64,000 nt of DNA from Variovorax sp. WS11 (lineage in GTDB: Bacteria > Pseudomonadota > Gammaproteobacteria > Burkholderiales > Burkholderiaceae_C): NCBI RefSeq assembly GCF_010499245.1, contig NZ_JAAGOW010000001.1, forward strand, positions 2,232,001 to 2,296,000, written 5' to 3'. Under the pieces are notes generated by a model that saw only the letters and a program-made list of their open reading frames with translations, was not told the DNA's origin and ran no database searches. Positions 18,248 through 27,027 of this stretch are shown here, piece after piece. Every line of letters starts with the position of its first letter. Position 1 is the first letter of the stretch. Both the position numbers and the translations under genes were made by a program.

Positions 18248-19306
18248 TCAGCCCGGGATGCCCAGCATCCTGCGGTTGGCAGCACTGTCGATGCCGCCGG
18301 CCGCGAAGTCGTCGAAGGCCCGGTCGGCCACGCGGATGATGTGGTCGGCGATGAACTGCGCGCCCTCGCGCGCCCCGTCCTCCGGATGCTTGAGGCAGCA
18401 CTCCCATTCCAGCACCGCCCAGCCGGGGAAGTCGTAGGCCGCCATCTTCGAGAAGATGGCCCCGAAGTCGACCTGGCCGTCTCCCAGGGAGCGGAAGCGG
18501 CCGGCCCGGCCGATCCACGGCTGAAAGCCGCCGTAGACGCCCTGCTTGCCGGTCGGATTGAACTCCGCATCCTTCACGTGGAAGATCTTGATGCGCTCGT
18601 GATAGTGGTCAATGTAGGCCAGGTAGTCGAGCTGCTGCAGCACGAAGTGGCTGGGGTCGTAGAGCAGGCAGGCGCGCGGGTGCTGGCCCACGCGCTCGAG
18701 GAACATCTCGTAGCTGACGCCGTCGTGCAGGTCCTCGCCCGGGTGGATCTCGTAGCAGACATCGACGCCGGCATCGTCGAAGGCATTGAGGATCGGCAGC
18801 CAGCGCCGCGCCAGCTCGTCGAAGGCCTCCTCGATCAGGCCCGGCGGGCGCGGCGGCCACGAGTAGAAGTAGGGCCAGGCCAGCGCGCCCGAGAAGGTGG
18901 CGTGCGCCGTGAGCCCGAGGTTCGACGAGGCCCTGGCCGCCAGGTGCAGCTGCTCCACCGCCCAGGCCTGGCGCTTGACCGGGTCGTTGCGCACCTCGGG
19001 TGCCGCGAAGCCGTCGAAGCCGGCGTCGTAGGCCGGGTGCACGGCCACCAACTGGCCCTGCAGGTGGGTCGAGAGCTCGGTGATCCGGATGCCATGCCGC
19101 GCCAGCGTGCCCTGCACTTCCTCGCAGTAGGTCTTGCTGTCCGCCGCCAGGCGCAGGTCGAAGAGACGGGCGTCCCAGCTCGGGATCTGCACGCCCTTGT
19201 AGCCCAGGCCCGCCACCCAGCCCGCGATGGCGTCGAGCGAGTTGAAGGGAGCGGCATCGCCCGCGAACTGGGCCAGAAAGATGGCCGGGCCCTGGATGAT
19301 CTTCAT
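18248..19306 (-). CDS. Sugar phosphate isomerase/epimerase (xylose-isomerase-like TIM barrel)
   Basis: This 352-aa protein is an AP-endonuclease-2/xylose-isomerase-type TIM barrel. Metal-binding acidic and His residues are visible in CYEIHPGEDLHDG, LLYDPSHFVLQQLDY, IKIFHVKDAEF and the C-terminal WAVLEWECCLKHPEDG. Such enzymes isomerise or epimerise sugars or act on inositol-type substrates. The start MKIIQGPAIFLAQF has an AGGAGTGA ribosome site; an upstream in-frame ATG lacks one. No sugar transporter or kinase is adjacent, so the substrate cannot be inferred. It is divergent from a glutamine-amidotransferase-like gene across 170 bp that must hold both promoters. Confidence 0.87.
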   Translation of the reverse strand: MKIIQGPAIFLAQFAGDAAPFNSLDAIAGWVAGLGYKGVQIPSWDARLFDLRLAADSKTYCEEVQGTLARHGIRITELSTHLQGQLVAVHPAYDAGFDGFAAPEVRNDPVKRQAWAVEQLHLAARASSNLGLTAHATFSGALAWPYFYSWPPRPPGLIEEAFDELARRWLPILNAFDDAGVDVCYEIHPGEDLHDGVSYEMFLERVGQHPRACLLYDPSHFVLQQLDYLAYIDHYHERIKIFHVKDAEFNPTGKQGVYGGFQPWIGRAGRFRSLGDGQVDFGAIFSKMAAYDFPGWAVLEWECCLKHPEDGAREGAQFIADHIIRVADRAFDDFAAGGIDSAANRRMLGIPG

Positions 19307-19476
19307 TCGGTCACTCCTGTGTGTCGAGTCGCACGCCAAAGAGGGCGATCCTATCCCCGCGGCGCTGTCCGACGCAGCAGCGGGGTGTGCTGTCCACTGC
19401 GAGGGGCTTTGGAACGTTTCACAATGCTTGTACCGTTACCGAAGGCGCGCGGCCCCAGCGCGGCGCCTTGATCGCG

Positions 19477-20358
19477 ATGCCACAAACCGTTTCCGGCCGA
19501 TTGAAGATCGGCTTGTCCGCCTGTTTTTCCCACGCCGACCCGGCGCGATCGCTGTTCACCAACAAGACGCTGCAGTACGTCGAGCAGTCGATCACCCACT
19601 GGCTGATGTCGGCCGGTGCCATGGTGGTCATGGTGCCCTGCCCCACCGGCGAGACGGCGCGCGGCGACACCAAGCTCTCGCACTACGCGGAATGGCTGGA
19701 TGGGGTGGTGATGCACGGCGGCGCCGACGTCTGGCCCGGCAGCTACGGCGAGGTGCCGCTGAAGGACGCCTGGGTCGGCGACCGCGTCCGCGACCTCTAC
19801 GACCTCGCGCTGGTCGAGGCCTTCGAGGAGGCCGGCAAGCCCATCTTCGGCGTCTGCCGCGGCCTGCAGCTCATCAACGTGGCCTTCGGCGGCACGCTCT
19901 ACCAGGACATCGAGGCGCAGCACCCGAACGCGCTGCGGCACCGCGACCCGGTGACCTACGACCAGAACTTCCACCAGATCGGCTTCGCGCCCGGCTCGCG
20001 ACTGGCGAAGCTTTATCCGAGCATCGAGCGCGCGCGGGTCAACAGCATCCACCACCAGGGCGTGAAGGATCTGGCGCCCGGCTTCGAGGTCGAGGCCTGG
20101 AGCATTCCCGACCACGTGCCCGAAGCCATCCGCCGCAAGGACGGGCGCGGGCGCAGCTACATCGCCGCCACCCAGTGGCATCCGGAATTCCACAAGTACG
20201 GCAGCACCGAGACGGTGGACGACACGCCGATCCTGGAAGACTTCCTGTGGGCCTGCGCGACCGCGAAGGTGAGCCCGAGGGGGCCGCTGCGCACCGCGCC
20301 GGGCCGCATCCGCAACCGCGCGGCGCGGCTGCTGCGGCAGGCGCTGCTGATGCGCTAG
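19477..20358 (+). CDS. Gamma-glutamyl-gamma-aminobutyrate hydrolase family (class I glutamine amidotransferase-like)
   Basis: This 293-aa protein is related to PuuD, which hydrolyses gamma-glutamyl-GABA in putrescine breakdown. The nucleophile elbow is GVCRGLQLINVAFGG (about C127), and the catalytic His is in the ATQWHPEFH segment with a following acidic residue, so the Cys-His-Glu triad is complete. The core starts LKIGLSACF. The ATG chosen gives a normal N-terminus; the frame extends upstream without homologous sequence. The ribosome site is poor. Other putrescine genes are absent, so another gamma-glutamyl amide is possible. Confidence 0.88.
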   Translation: MPQTVSGRLKIGLSACFSHADPARSLFTNKTLQYVEQSITHWLMSAGAMVVMVPCPTGETARGDTKLSHYAEWLDGVVMHGGADVWPGSYGEVPLKDAWVGDRVRDLYDLALVEAFEEAGKPIFGVCRGLQLINVAFGGTLYQDIEAQHPNALRHRDPVTYDQNFHQIGFAPGSRLAKLYPSIERARVNSIHHQGVKDLAPGFEVEAWSIPDHVPEAIRRKDGRGRSYIAATQWHPEFHKYGSTETVDDTPILEDFLWACATAKVSPRGPLRTAPGRIRNRAARLLRQALLMR

Positions 20359-20365
20359 GGCGGCG

Positions 20366-20548
20366 CTAGTCGCGCGAGGAGCGGTTGCGCGTGCCGCTCA
20401 CGGCCGCATCGATGGTTCCGAACACCGTCACGCCACTGCTGCTGCCGATGGTCGGGCGCTCGCCGCCGGCGGGCGCGGGCGACGAGGCGCAGCCCGCGAC
20501 GGCGCCCAGCGCTGCGACGAGGCACAAGGCGGAAACGAATTTCTTCAC
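20366..20548 (-). CDS. Small lipoprotein
   Basis: This 60-aa protein has a lipoprotein signal peptide: KK positive start, hydrophobic core LCLVAALGAV, and lipobox AVAGC with the cysteine at position 20. The mature part is short and Ser/Gly-rich. The GTG start has a good ribosome site (AAAGGAAA). It follows topB by 15 nt on the same strand. No function is known. Confidence 0.7.
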   Translation of the reverse strand: MKKFVSALCLVAALGAVAGCASSPAPAGGERPTIGSSSGVTVFGTIDAAVSGTRNRSSRD

Positions 20549-20563
20549 TGGGTTTTCCTTTCG

Positions 20564-23476
20564 TCAGCTCAGGTGCTTGCCCACGATACCGGCGATCTCG
20601 AACATCGTCACCTGGTCCTTGCCGAACACCGGCCTGAGCTTGGCGTCGGCATTGACGGCCCGCTTGTTGGCCGGGTCCTGCAGCCCATGGGCCTTGATGT
20701 AGTCCCATAGCTTCTTGATGACCTCGGTGCGCGCCACAGGTTCCGCGCCGATCACCGCGGCCAGCGCATCGCTGGGTTTCAGGCCAGCCGCGGGCTTGCG
20801 CGCGGCGGCCTTCTTCGCCGCGGGCGCCTTCGCCTTGGCCGGTGCAGCGGCCTTCTTCGCCGCCGCCGGCGCCGCCTTGGCAAAGCTCTTGCGCGCCGGG
20901 AACTTGCTATCGCGCGGTTCGAACTCGAAGCTCACCTTGCCATCCTCCGCATTCCAGGCCAGGAAGGCCTTGAAGGGCCGGCGCGTGCGCATCGAGACGA
21001 ACTTGTCCAGCAGGTCGGTCTTGCCGGTGGCCAGCAGCTTCTCGACCTGCGCGCGCTCCACCGGCTGCTGCAGGATGATCTTGCCGGTCTTGAAGTCGCA
21101 GCTGGGCGTGGGCTGGGCATCGGTGGGCACGGACTTCTCGCAGACATAGTTGCTGGCGTTCTCGAACACGCGCGCGCCGCACTTCGGGCAGGGGCCCAGC
21201 GGATGCTGGTCGCTGAAGTCGACGATCTCGCCAGTCTCGCCGTTCTTGTCGTCGCCGAAGTCGAACTCCAGCTTCCAGTTCTTCGCCTCCTCGTCGTACT
21301 TGAGGATGATCTCCGAGGTGAAGGGCCAGCCGGCCTTGGACCGGAAGCCCTCCAGCGGGCCGATGTGCTTGTCGCGCACCAGCTGCTCGGCCTCCGCCAC
21401 CTCGAAGGTGCGGCCGGCCGGCGACTTGCCGAAGGAGAAGCCGCAGCCTTCCTGGCCAGGCTTGCCGGTGCAGGCATAGCGGCGGTAGTTCTCGCGCACC
21501 ACGCCGCCGCAGTTGGGACAGGGCGTGGCCAGCGTCGCGTAGTCGCCGGGCACGGTGTCGCGGTCGTATTCCTTGGCCTTCTTGACGATGTGCTCCGTCA
21601 TTTCGGCGATCTCGCGCATGAAGGCGGCCCGGCTGAGCTTGCCGTGCTCCATCTGCGCGAGCTTGTATTCCCACTCGCCGGTGAGCTCGGCCTTGGACAG
21701 CTCCTCTACCCCCAGGCCGCGCAGCAGCGTCATCAGCTGGAAGGCCTTGGCGGTGGGGATCAGCTCGCGGCCTTCGCGGTGCATGTACTTCTCGGCCAGC
21801 AGGCCTTCGATGATCGCGGCGCGCGTGGCAGGCGTGCCCAGGCCCTTTTCCTGCATCGCCTCGCGCAGCTCGTCGTCGTCGATGGTCTTGCCGGCGCCTT
21901 CCATGGCGCCGAGCAGCGTCGCTTCGGAGTAGCGCGCCGGCGGGCGGGTCTTGAGTGCCTTGAGCTCCGCCGATTCGACCTGCACGATCTCGCCCGGCTT
22001 GACCGGCACGAGGCGCTTGCCGTCCTTGTCGTCTTCCTTCTCGTCGTCCTGGGCTTCCTTGCCGTAGATGGCGAGCCAGCCCGGCTTGACCAGCACCTTG
22101 CCGTCGGTGCGGAAGGGGTATTTCTTGCCGCCCTGCTCCACCGTGCTGATGCGCGTGGTCACCTGGTACTCGGCGCTCGGGAAGAACACCGACAGGAAGC
22201 GCCGCACCACGAAGTCGTAGAGCTTCTGCTCGGCGTCCGACAAGCCGCTGGGCGCCTGCAGCGTGGGAATGATCGCAAAGTGGTCGCTGACCTTGGCGTT
22301 GTCGAAGATGCGCTTCGACGGCTTCACGTAGTTGTCGTCCAGCGCCTGCCTGGCGAAGGGAGCGAGGTGCTTCATGCCGCTGTTGGCGAGCATGCCCATG
22401 GTCTGCTTGACCACCGGCAGGTAGTCCTCGGGCAGCGCGCGTGAGTCGGTCCGCGGGTAGGTCAGCGCCTTGTGGCGCTCGTAGAGGCTCTGCGCCAGGG
22501 CAAGCGTGGTCTTGGCGCTGTAGCCGAAGCGGCTGTTGGCCTCGCGCTGCAGCGAGGTCAGGTCGAACAGCAGGGGCGAGGCCGTGGTGGTGGGCTTGCT
22601 TTCCTCGGTGACGCTGGCCGGCTTGCCGCGGGCCGCCTCGGCGATTTCCTTGGCTTCGCGTTCGTTCCAGACGCGATCGGCGCGCTGCTCGGGATCGGCC
22701 AGGCCGTCGGGTCCGGGCGGCGGCTTCTTCCAGGTCGGGTCGAACCACTTGCCCGGATAAGTGCCCGCCTCGGCGAGGAAGCTGCCATGCACTTCCCAGT
22801 AGTCGCGGCTCACGAACTTGCGGATCTTCTCCTCGCGCTCGACCACCACCGACAGTGTGGGCGTCTGCACCCGTCCGACCGTAGTGAGGAAGAAGCCGCC
22901 GTCGCGCGAGTTGAACGCGGTCATGGCGCGGGTGCCGTTGATGCCGACCAGCCAGTCGGCCTCCGAGCGCGAGCGCGCGGCGTCGGCCAGGCCCTTCATC
23001 TGCTGCTCGGTGCGCAGCTGCTCGAAGCCGTCGCGGATCGCCTGCGGCGTCATCGACTGCAGCCACAGGCGCCTGACCGGCTTGCCCAGCGGGACCTTGC
23101 CGCCAGCGTACTGCTCGATCAGGCGGAAGATCAGCTCGCCCTCGCGGCCCGCGTCGCAGGCGTTGATCAGCTGGCTCACGTCCTTGCGCTTGGCCTGCTT
23201 CACCACCGCGTTGAGGCGGGTCTTGGTCTTGTCGACCGGCTTCAGGTCGAAGTGCGGCGGGATCACCGGCAGGTTGGCGAAGCTCCACTTGCCGCGCTTG
23301 ACGTCGAACTCCTCCGGTGCCTGGATCTCCACCAGGTGGCCGACCGCGCTGGTCACGACGTACTGCTCGTTCTCGAAATGTTCCTCGTGCTTGTCGAACT
23401 TGCCGGCCACCGGCGTGAGCGCGCGCACGATGTCCTGCGCCACTGATGGCTTCTCTGCAATTACCAAGGTCTTCAT
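20564..23476 (-). CDS. topB: DNA topoisomerase III with C-terminal SWIB domain
   Basis: This 970-aa type IA topoisomerase relaxes and decatenates DNA through a 5'-phosphotyrosine link. The N-terminal Toprim domain has VIAEKPSVAQ (E8) and DAGREGE (about D108). The active-site Tyr is in TYPRTDSR (about Y340). Two Cys-rich zinc motifs follow (CPNCGG near 660 and CPKCGA further on). Residues 865-895 are an Ala/Lys-rich linker of KKAAA-type repeats, and the last 75 residues (LKPSDALAAVIG, KKLWDYIKAHGLQDP, MFEIAGIVGKHLS) match a SWIB/MDM2 domain, a fold common in eukaryotic chromatin remodellers. Escherichia coli TopB has 653 residues and no such tail. The ATG at MKTLVIAEK has AAGGATGAG upstream. 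Confidence 0.93.
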   Translation of the reverse strand: MKTLVIAEKPSVAQDIVRALTPVAGKFDKHEEHFENEQYVVTSAVGHLVEIQAPEEFDVKRGKWSFANLPVIPPHFDLKPVDKTKTRLNAVVKQAKRKDVSQLINACDAGREGELIFRLIEQYAGGKVPLGKPVRRLWLQSMTPQAIRDGFEQLRTEQQMKGLADAARSRSEADWLVGINGTRAMTAFNSRDGGFFLTTVGRVQTPTLSVVVEREEKIRKFVSRDYWEVHGSFLAEAGTYPGKWFDPTWKKPPPGPDGLADPEQRADRVWNEREAKEIAEAARGKPASVTEESKPTTTASPLLFDLTSLQREANSRFGYSAKTTLALAQSLYERHKALTYPRTDSRALPEDYLPVVKQTMGMLANSGMKHLAPFARQALDDNYVKPSKRIFDNAKVSDHFAIIPTLQAPSGLSDAEQKLYDFVVRRFLSVFFPSAEYQVTTRISTVEQGGKKYPFRTDGKVLVKPGWLAIYGKEAQDDEKEDDKDGKRLVPVKPGEIVQVESAELKALKTRPPARYSEATLLGAMEGAGKTIDDDELREAMQEKGLGTPATRAAIIEGLLAEKYMHREGRELIPTAKAFQLMTLLRGLGVEELSKAELTGEWEYKLAQMEHGKLSRAAFMREIAEMTEHIVKKAKEYDRDTVPGDYATLATPCPNCGGVVRENYRRYACTGKPGQEGCGFSFGKSPAGRTFEVAEAEQLVRDKHIGPLEGFRSKAGWPFTSEIILKYDEEAKNWKLEFDFGDDKNGETGEIVDFSDQHPLGPCPKCGARVFENASNYVCEKSVPTDAQPTPSCDFKTGKIILQQPVERAQVEKLLATGKTDLLDKFVSMRTRRPFKAFLAWNAEDGKVSFEFEPRDSKFPARKSFAKAAPAAAKKAAAPAKAKAPAAKKAAARKPAAGLKPSDALAAVIGAEPVARTEVIKKLWDYIKAHGLQDPANKRAVNADAKLRPVFGKDQVTMFEIAGIVGKHLS

Positions 23477-23507
23477 GAACAACTCATCCTTACAATCTGC
23501 GGCTTCT

Positions 23508-23540
23508 CGCGTGCGCACGCGCACGCGCATGCGTACATAT
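23508..23540. repeat. Alternating purine/pyrimidine tract in the topB/SET divergent promoter
   Basis: Thirty-three consecutive bases alternate strictly pyrimidine-purine, mostly CG and CA/TG steps, ending in TACATAT. Such tracts are the classic Z-DNA formers under negative supercoiling. The tract lies 31 bp from the topB start and 21 bp from the SET-gene start, within the shared promoter region. Confidence 0.75.
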
Positions 23541-23561
23541 TCAAACTAACAGACTTCGGCG

Positions 23562-24104
23562 ATGCCCTCCAAATCCCCCACAAACGGCGGTCGCCGCATC
23601 CAGACGCGACGCTCCGGCGTTCACGGCAACGGCGTGTTCGCCGTCCAGCACATCTCGGAGGGCGAGACGCTGATCGAGTACAAGGGCGAGCTCATCACCT
23701 GGAAGGAGGCGCTCAAGCGCCATCCCCACGACCCCTCCCAGCCCAATCACACCTTCTACTTCCACATCGATGACGGGCGCGTGATCGACGGCGGGGTCAA
23801 GGGCAACGCCGCGCGCTGGATCAACCACTCCTGCGAGCCCAACTGCGAGGCCGACGAGGACAAGGGGCGCGTCTTCATCAAGGCGCTGCGCAACATCGCG
23901 GCGGGCGAGGAGCTCAGCTACGACTACGGCCTGATCATCGACGAGCCCTACACGAAGAAGCTCAAGGCCGATTTCCCCTGCTGGTGCGGCTCCGGCCAGT
24001 GCCGCGGCACCCTGCTCGCGCCCAAGGACGACGAGAAGAAGGACAAGAAGAAGAAAAAGGCCAAGAAGGACAAGAAGGCCAAGAAGAAGGACGACAAGCA
24101 CTGA
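23562..24104 (+). CDS. SET-domain lysine methyltransferase-like protein
   Basis: This 180-aa protein is a compact SET domain, a SAM-dependent protein-lysine methyltransferase fold. It has the GNGVFA start, RWINHSCEPNCE (residues about 85-95) and the ELSYDYG pseudoknot motif (about 117-123), followed by a post-SET cysteine cluster CWCGSGQCRG (about 140-149) that with the NHSC cysteine could bind zinc. The last 30 residues are nearly all Lys and Asp, encoded by AAG-rich repeats, suggesting nucleic-acid or chromatin-like binding. It is divergent from the SWIB-fused topoisomerase and directly precedes birA (2-nt gap). Its substrate is unknown. Confidence 0.9.
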   Translation: MPSKSPTNGGRRIQTRRSGVHGNGVFAVQHISEGETLIEYKGELITWKEALKRHPHDPSQPNHTFYFHIDDGRVIDGGVKGNAARWINHSCEPNCEADEDKGRVFIKALRNIAAGEELSYDYGLIIDEPYTKKLKADFPCWCGSGQCRGTLLAPKDDEKKDKKKKKAKKDKKAKKKDDKH

Positions 24105-24106
24105 CC

Positions 24107-24904
24107 ATGGCCGCCCCCTGGTTCGAAGACGACATCGCCGCCGCCGTGGCCCCGCTGCTGCCGGGCCTGGCGGTCGAGGTCGTCGACGAGATCGATTCGA
24201 CCAGCAGCGAGCTGATGCGGCGCGCCCGCGAAGGCCGCGCGCTGCCGGTGCTGCTGGTCGCCAAGCGCCAGACCGCCGGCCGCGGGCGCATGGGGCGGGC
24301 TTGGCAGAGCGCGCAGGACGCGGGCGAGCCCGCCTCGCTGACCTTCTCGCTGGGCCTGCCGCTGATGCCCCGCGACTGGTCGGGGCTCTCGCTCGCGGTC
24401 GGCGTGAGCGTGGCGGAGAGCCTGGACCCTTCGCACCAGCTCCGCGTCGCGCTCAAGTGGCCCAACGACCTGTGGGTCGAAGACCGCAAGCTCGGCGGCA
24501 TCCTGATCGAGACCGCCCTGCCGCAGGACGGAGCGGCCGAGCGCTACCTGGTGATCGGCATCGGCATCAACATCGGCGCGCGCGAGGCCACGGGCATGAG
24601 CACACCGCCGGCGTGGCTCGCGCAATGGCGCCCCGACGCCAGCGCGCCCCAGCTGCTGCGCGAGATCATCCCGCCGCTGGTGGCGCATGTGCTGCTGTTC
24701 GGCGAGCGGGGTTTCGTGCCCTTCGCCGAGCGCTTCGCCGCGCGCGACACCCTGCGCGGCCGCGAGGTGCAGCTCAGCGACGGCACTACAGGGCGCTGCG
24801 CCGGCGTCGGCTGGGGCGGCGAACTGCTGGTGCAGACGTCCGCGGGCGTGAAGACCATCACCAGCGCCGAGGTCAGCGTGCGGCCGGCGCCGTCGAAGGG
24901 CTGA
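24107..24904 (+). CDS. birA: Biotin--[acetyl-CoA-carboxylase] ligase
   Basis: This 265-aa enzyme activates biotin as biotinyl-AMP and attaches it to the carboxyl carrier protein. The biotinyl-AMP loop reads TAGRGRMGRAWQ, the second core motif is KWPNDLWVEDRKLGGILIE, and a C-terminal SH3-like domain follows (GREVQLSDGTTGRCAGVGWGGELLV). There is no N-terminal winged helix, so unlike Escherichia coli BirA it cannot repress the biotin operon. The ATG lies 2 nt after the SET gene stop, so it is probably translated from the same mRNA. Confidence 0.93.
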   Translation: MAAPWFEDDIAAAVAPLLPGLAVEVVDEIDSTSSELMRRAREGRALPVLLVAKRQTAGRGRMGRAWQSAQDAGEPASLTFSLGLPLMPRDWSGLSLAVGVSVAESLDPSHQLRVALKWPNDLWVEDRKLGGILIETALPQDGAAERYLVIGIGINIGAREATGMSTPPAWLAQWRPDASAPQLLREIIPPLVAHVLLFGERGFVPFAERFAARDTLRGREVQLSDGTTGRCAGVGWGGELLVQTSAGVKTITSAEVSVRPAPSKG

Positions 24905-24906
24905 TC

Positions 24907-25104
24907 ATGCGGCTGCGCGCGCTCGTCGTCCTCCTGCTGCTGGCGAACCTGCTCTACTTCGCCTGGGCCCGCGGCGGGCTCGCGATGTTCGGCACCGTGC
25001 CCGCGCGCCTGGGCCAGAGCGAGCCGGAGCGGCTGAAGCAGCAGATCCGGCCCCAGCTGCTGCAGATCCGCAAGGACGAGAGCGCGGCGGGGGCCAAGCC
25101 CTAG
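24907..25104 (+). CDS. Small membrane-anchored protein of unknown function
   Basis: This 65-aa protein has one N-terminal hydrophobic helix (ALVVLLLLANLLYFAWARGG) and a charged tail (EPERLKQQIRPQLLQIRKDE). It follows birA by 2 nt, in the position where many betaproteobacteria have a short sporulation-related-domain protein; that domain is absent here. Its TAG stop falls inside the 6-bp target duplication of the adjacent insertion sequence. Before the insertion, this stop and the stop of the convergent kinase gene shared the same CTAG. Confidence 0.7.
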   Translation: MRLRALVVLLLLANLLYFAWARGGLAMFGTVPARLGQSEPERLKQQIRPQLLQIRKDESAAGAKP

Positions 25105-25105
25105 T
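25100..25105. repeat. Target-site duplication, left copy (CCTAGT)
   Basis: CCTAGT directly abuts the left inverted repeat of the insertion sequence. The identical hexamer abuts the right end. It contains the TAG stop of the 65-aa gene. Confidence 0.85.
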
Positions 25106-25116
25106 CCGAAGTTCCT
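25106..25116 (+). repeat. IS terminal inverted repeat, left
   Basis: CCGAAGTTCCT is a perfect 11-bp match to the complement of the right end. The similarity stops there. Confidence 0.85.
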
Positions 25117-25184
25117 GAAGCCGTCGAGCGAGTTTGCCTTTGCACGACAAGCACTTGGCGTGAGTTCGGGAGTCCGGCTTCTGT

Positions 25185-26889
25185 CTACAACCGGATCTGC
25201 TGGATGAGGTTGAGCGCTCGCTGCTGCTGCACGTTGGGTGTAGTGAGCACCTCGAAGGTCGGCGCGTCGGCCCCGGCGTTGGGCGTGCGACAGGTGTTGC
25301 GCACGATGGTGGCGAGTTCGGCCATGAGGGTCGAGAAGCTATGCACCGGCGTGCCGTCATCCAGCATGTGGCGGGCCACCTTGGCCAGCGCCGCCTTGGA
25401 TCGCGTAGCCGGCGCCACCGGGTCACGCGCGGCCTTGGCCTGTTGATCCGTGTCGGCGAACATCAGCGGCGCCCAAGCCTCGCGCATGTGCCACTCGACG
25501 TAGTAGGCCAGCATGCACAGGAAGATGTGCGCGCGCACCCGATCAGCGGTGCGGTGGTGGATCGGGCGCACCTTCAGATCGATCGTCTTGAGCGAGCGGA
25601 ACGCGCGCGACGTTGGCGAGCGCCTTGTAGCTGCGCACGCACCGGGACGCGTCCATCTGCGTCGTTGGCACCGAGGTGCGGATGATGTAAATGCCGTCCA
25701 GTGCCGCCCGGCAGCGATGGCGTCTGTCTTGCGCGAAGGGAAGGCGTTGTCGCCAATCCACCAGCTCGAAGTGCTTGGCGACCTTGTACTGGTTGACGAC
25801 CTTGCCCACGCGCGGTCGAGCCGATCTCGTCGCGCCCAGCCAGCTTGAGTGCATCCACCCGGGCCTTGATCTTTCGCAGATTGGCCTCGGTGGCGGCGCG
25901 AGGCGGTCCTCGCGCTTGTGCGTGCGCAGCTTGGCGAGTTCCGGATTGCGGCACGCCACCGGCGCGCCCGGGTAGTCCGGCGAGCTCCAGGTTCAGCAGG
26001 TTGCGCTCGTCGAACAAACCAAGCTGCAGGTGGCTGCCCGACCAGCGCGCGAATCGAGACGCTCTTCAGCGCACTGATCCAGCCCACGCCCGGACTCGCG
26101 CATCTCCTGGATCGCCTTGTTGGAGATCATGCCGCGGTCACCCACCATCACCAGTTGTTCGACGCCGAACTCCTCGCGCAGCCGTTGACCTCAGGCAGCA
26201 AAGGTCAGGTTGTCGGCCACATTGCCCTCGTACACCGACACGGCCAGCGGGCAGCCCCTTCATCGGTGAGCAGGCCGTAGTTGACCTGCAGCAGGCCCTT
26301 CTTGCCGTCGCGGGGCTATAGCCGAGCCTGGCCAGGGGGCAACTGCTGCCCCTCGAAGTAGCTCGACGATAGGTCGTACAGCACCAGGGCGCCGGCCCCT
26401 CGCGACGCGCGGTGAGCTTCTTCTGGATCGTGGCCTGGCGCGCGAGCAGCCAGTCCATCGCCGCGTACAGGTCGTCCCTCGTCGGCGTCGGCGACACCGG
26501 TCCTCGGCCAGCGTCGCCGTGGTGTGCCACCAGCGCGTGGTGGCCAACTTGGTATGCGGCGTTGCGATGCGCGAGGCCACCATGGCCAGTACCAGGTCGC
26601 GCTCGCGGCAGGGCTTGGAGGCAAGCACCGAGGCGAAGCCCAGCCGCTGCATAGCCTCGCCAACGGCTTGCATATGGCCATGCGAACGCGACGCGGTGAT
26701 CTCCAAGCACTGCGTGAGCGGCTGCAAGGCCTCGCCGCGCAGGGCTGCTCGAATGGCTTCGATCTGCGCGGCCGACAGGCTCGACAGATTGGCCAGCGTG
26801 CGCTTGCCGACCTTGGAGCCCTCGCGGTAGGACTCGCGCAGCAGCACGGTGGGCGGTGAGCCACGATTCGGCACGACATGGATGTGCAT
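25185..26889 (-). pseudogene. IS1634-family transposase pseudogene, multiple frameshifts
   Basis: The N-terminal part (MHIHVVPNRGSPPTVLLRES, VGKRTLANLSSLSAAQIEAI) and the C-terminal part (RVRAHIFLCMLAYYVEWHMREAWAPL up to QRALNLIQQIRL) are recognisable as an IS4-superfamily transposase of the IS1634 type. The piece LVLYDLSSSYFEGQQLPPGQ lies in a second frame, and RNLLNLELAGLPGRA in a further one. At least four frame changes are needed to rebuild one protein of about 570 residues. The density of indels could be true decay or partly poor base calls. No full-length active protein can be made. Confidence 0.85.
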
Positions 26890-27016
26890 GCCTACATTAA
26901 TAGGTCAAATACAAGCTAATATCAAGTAAATAACATGCCTACATTTTGGAACACATGAGGCCGCTCAACTCGTTGATTTCAAAGGGGTTACCGGCCAAAA
27001 GGCCGCAGGGTGACCG

Positions 27017-27027
27017 AGGAACTTCGG
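27017..27027 (-). repeat. IS terminal inverted repeat, right
   Basis: AGGAACTTCGG is the exact reverse complement of the left end. Confidence 0.85.

Larger units (their letters stand above)
25106..27027 (-). mobile_element. Decayed IS1634-family insertion sequence, 1,922 bp
   Basis: The element is bounded by 11-bp perfect terminal inverted repeats (CCGAAGTTCCT at 25106-25116 and its complement at 27017-27027) and flanked by a 6-bp direct repeat CCTAGT. Size, 6-bp duplication and transposase type agree with the IS1634 group of the IS4 superfamily. The transposase reading frame is broken many times, so the element cannot move by itself, yet the ends are intact. It lies between two convergent genes. 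Confidence 0.85.

Noticed and set aside
24020..24101. AAG-rich short repeats as a separate repeat element
   Set aside because: They are in frame and encode the Lys/Asp-rich tail of the SET protein.
23984..24106. Longer BirA with a Glu/Gln-rich N-terminus
   Set aside because: The extension is the shifted reading of the SET-protein tail; the ATG at MAAPWFEDD starts a standard short BirA.
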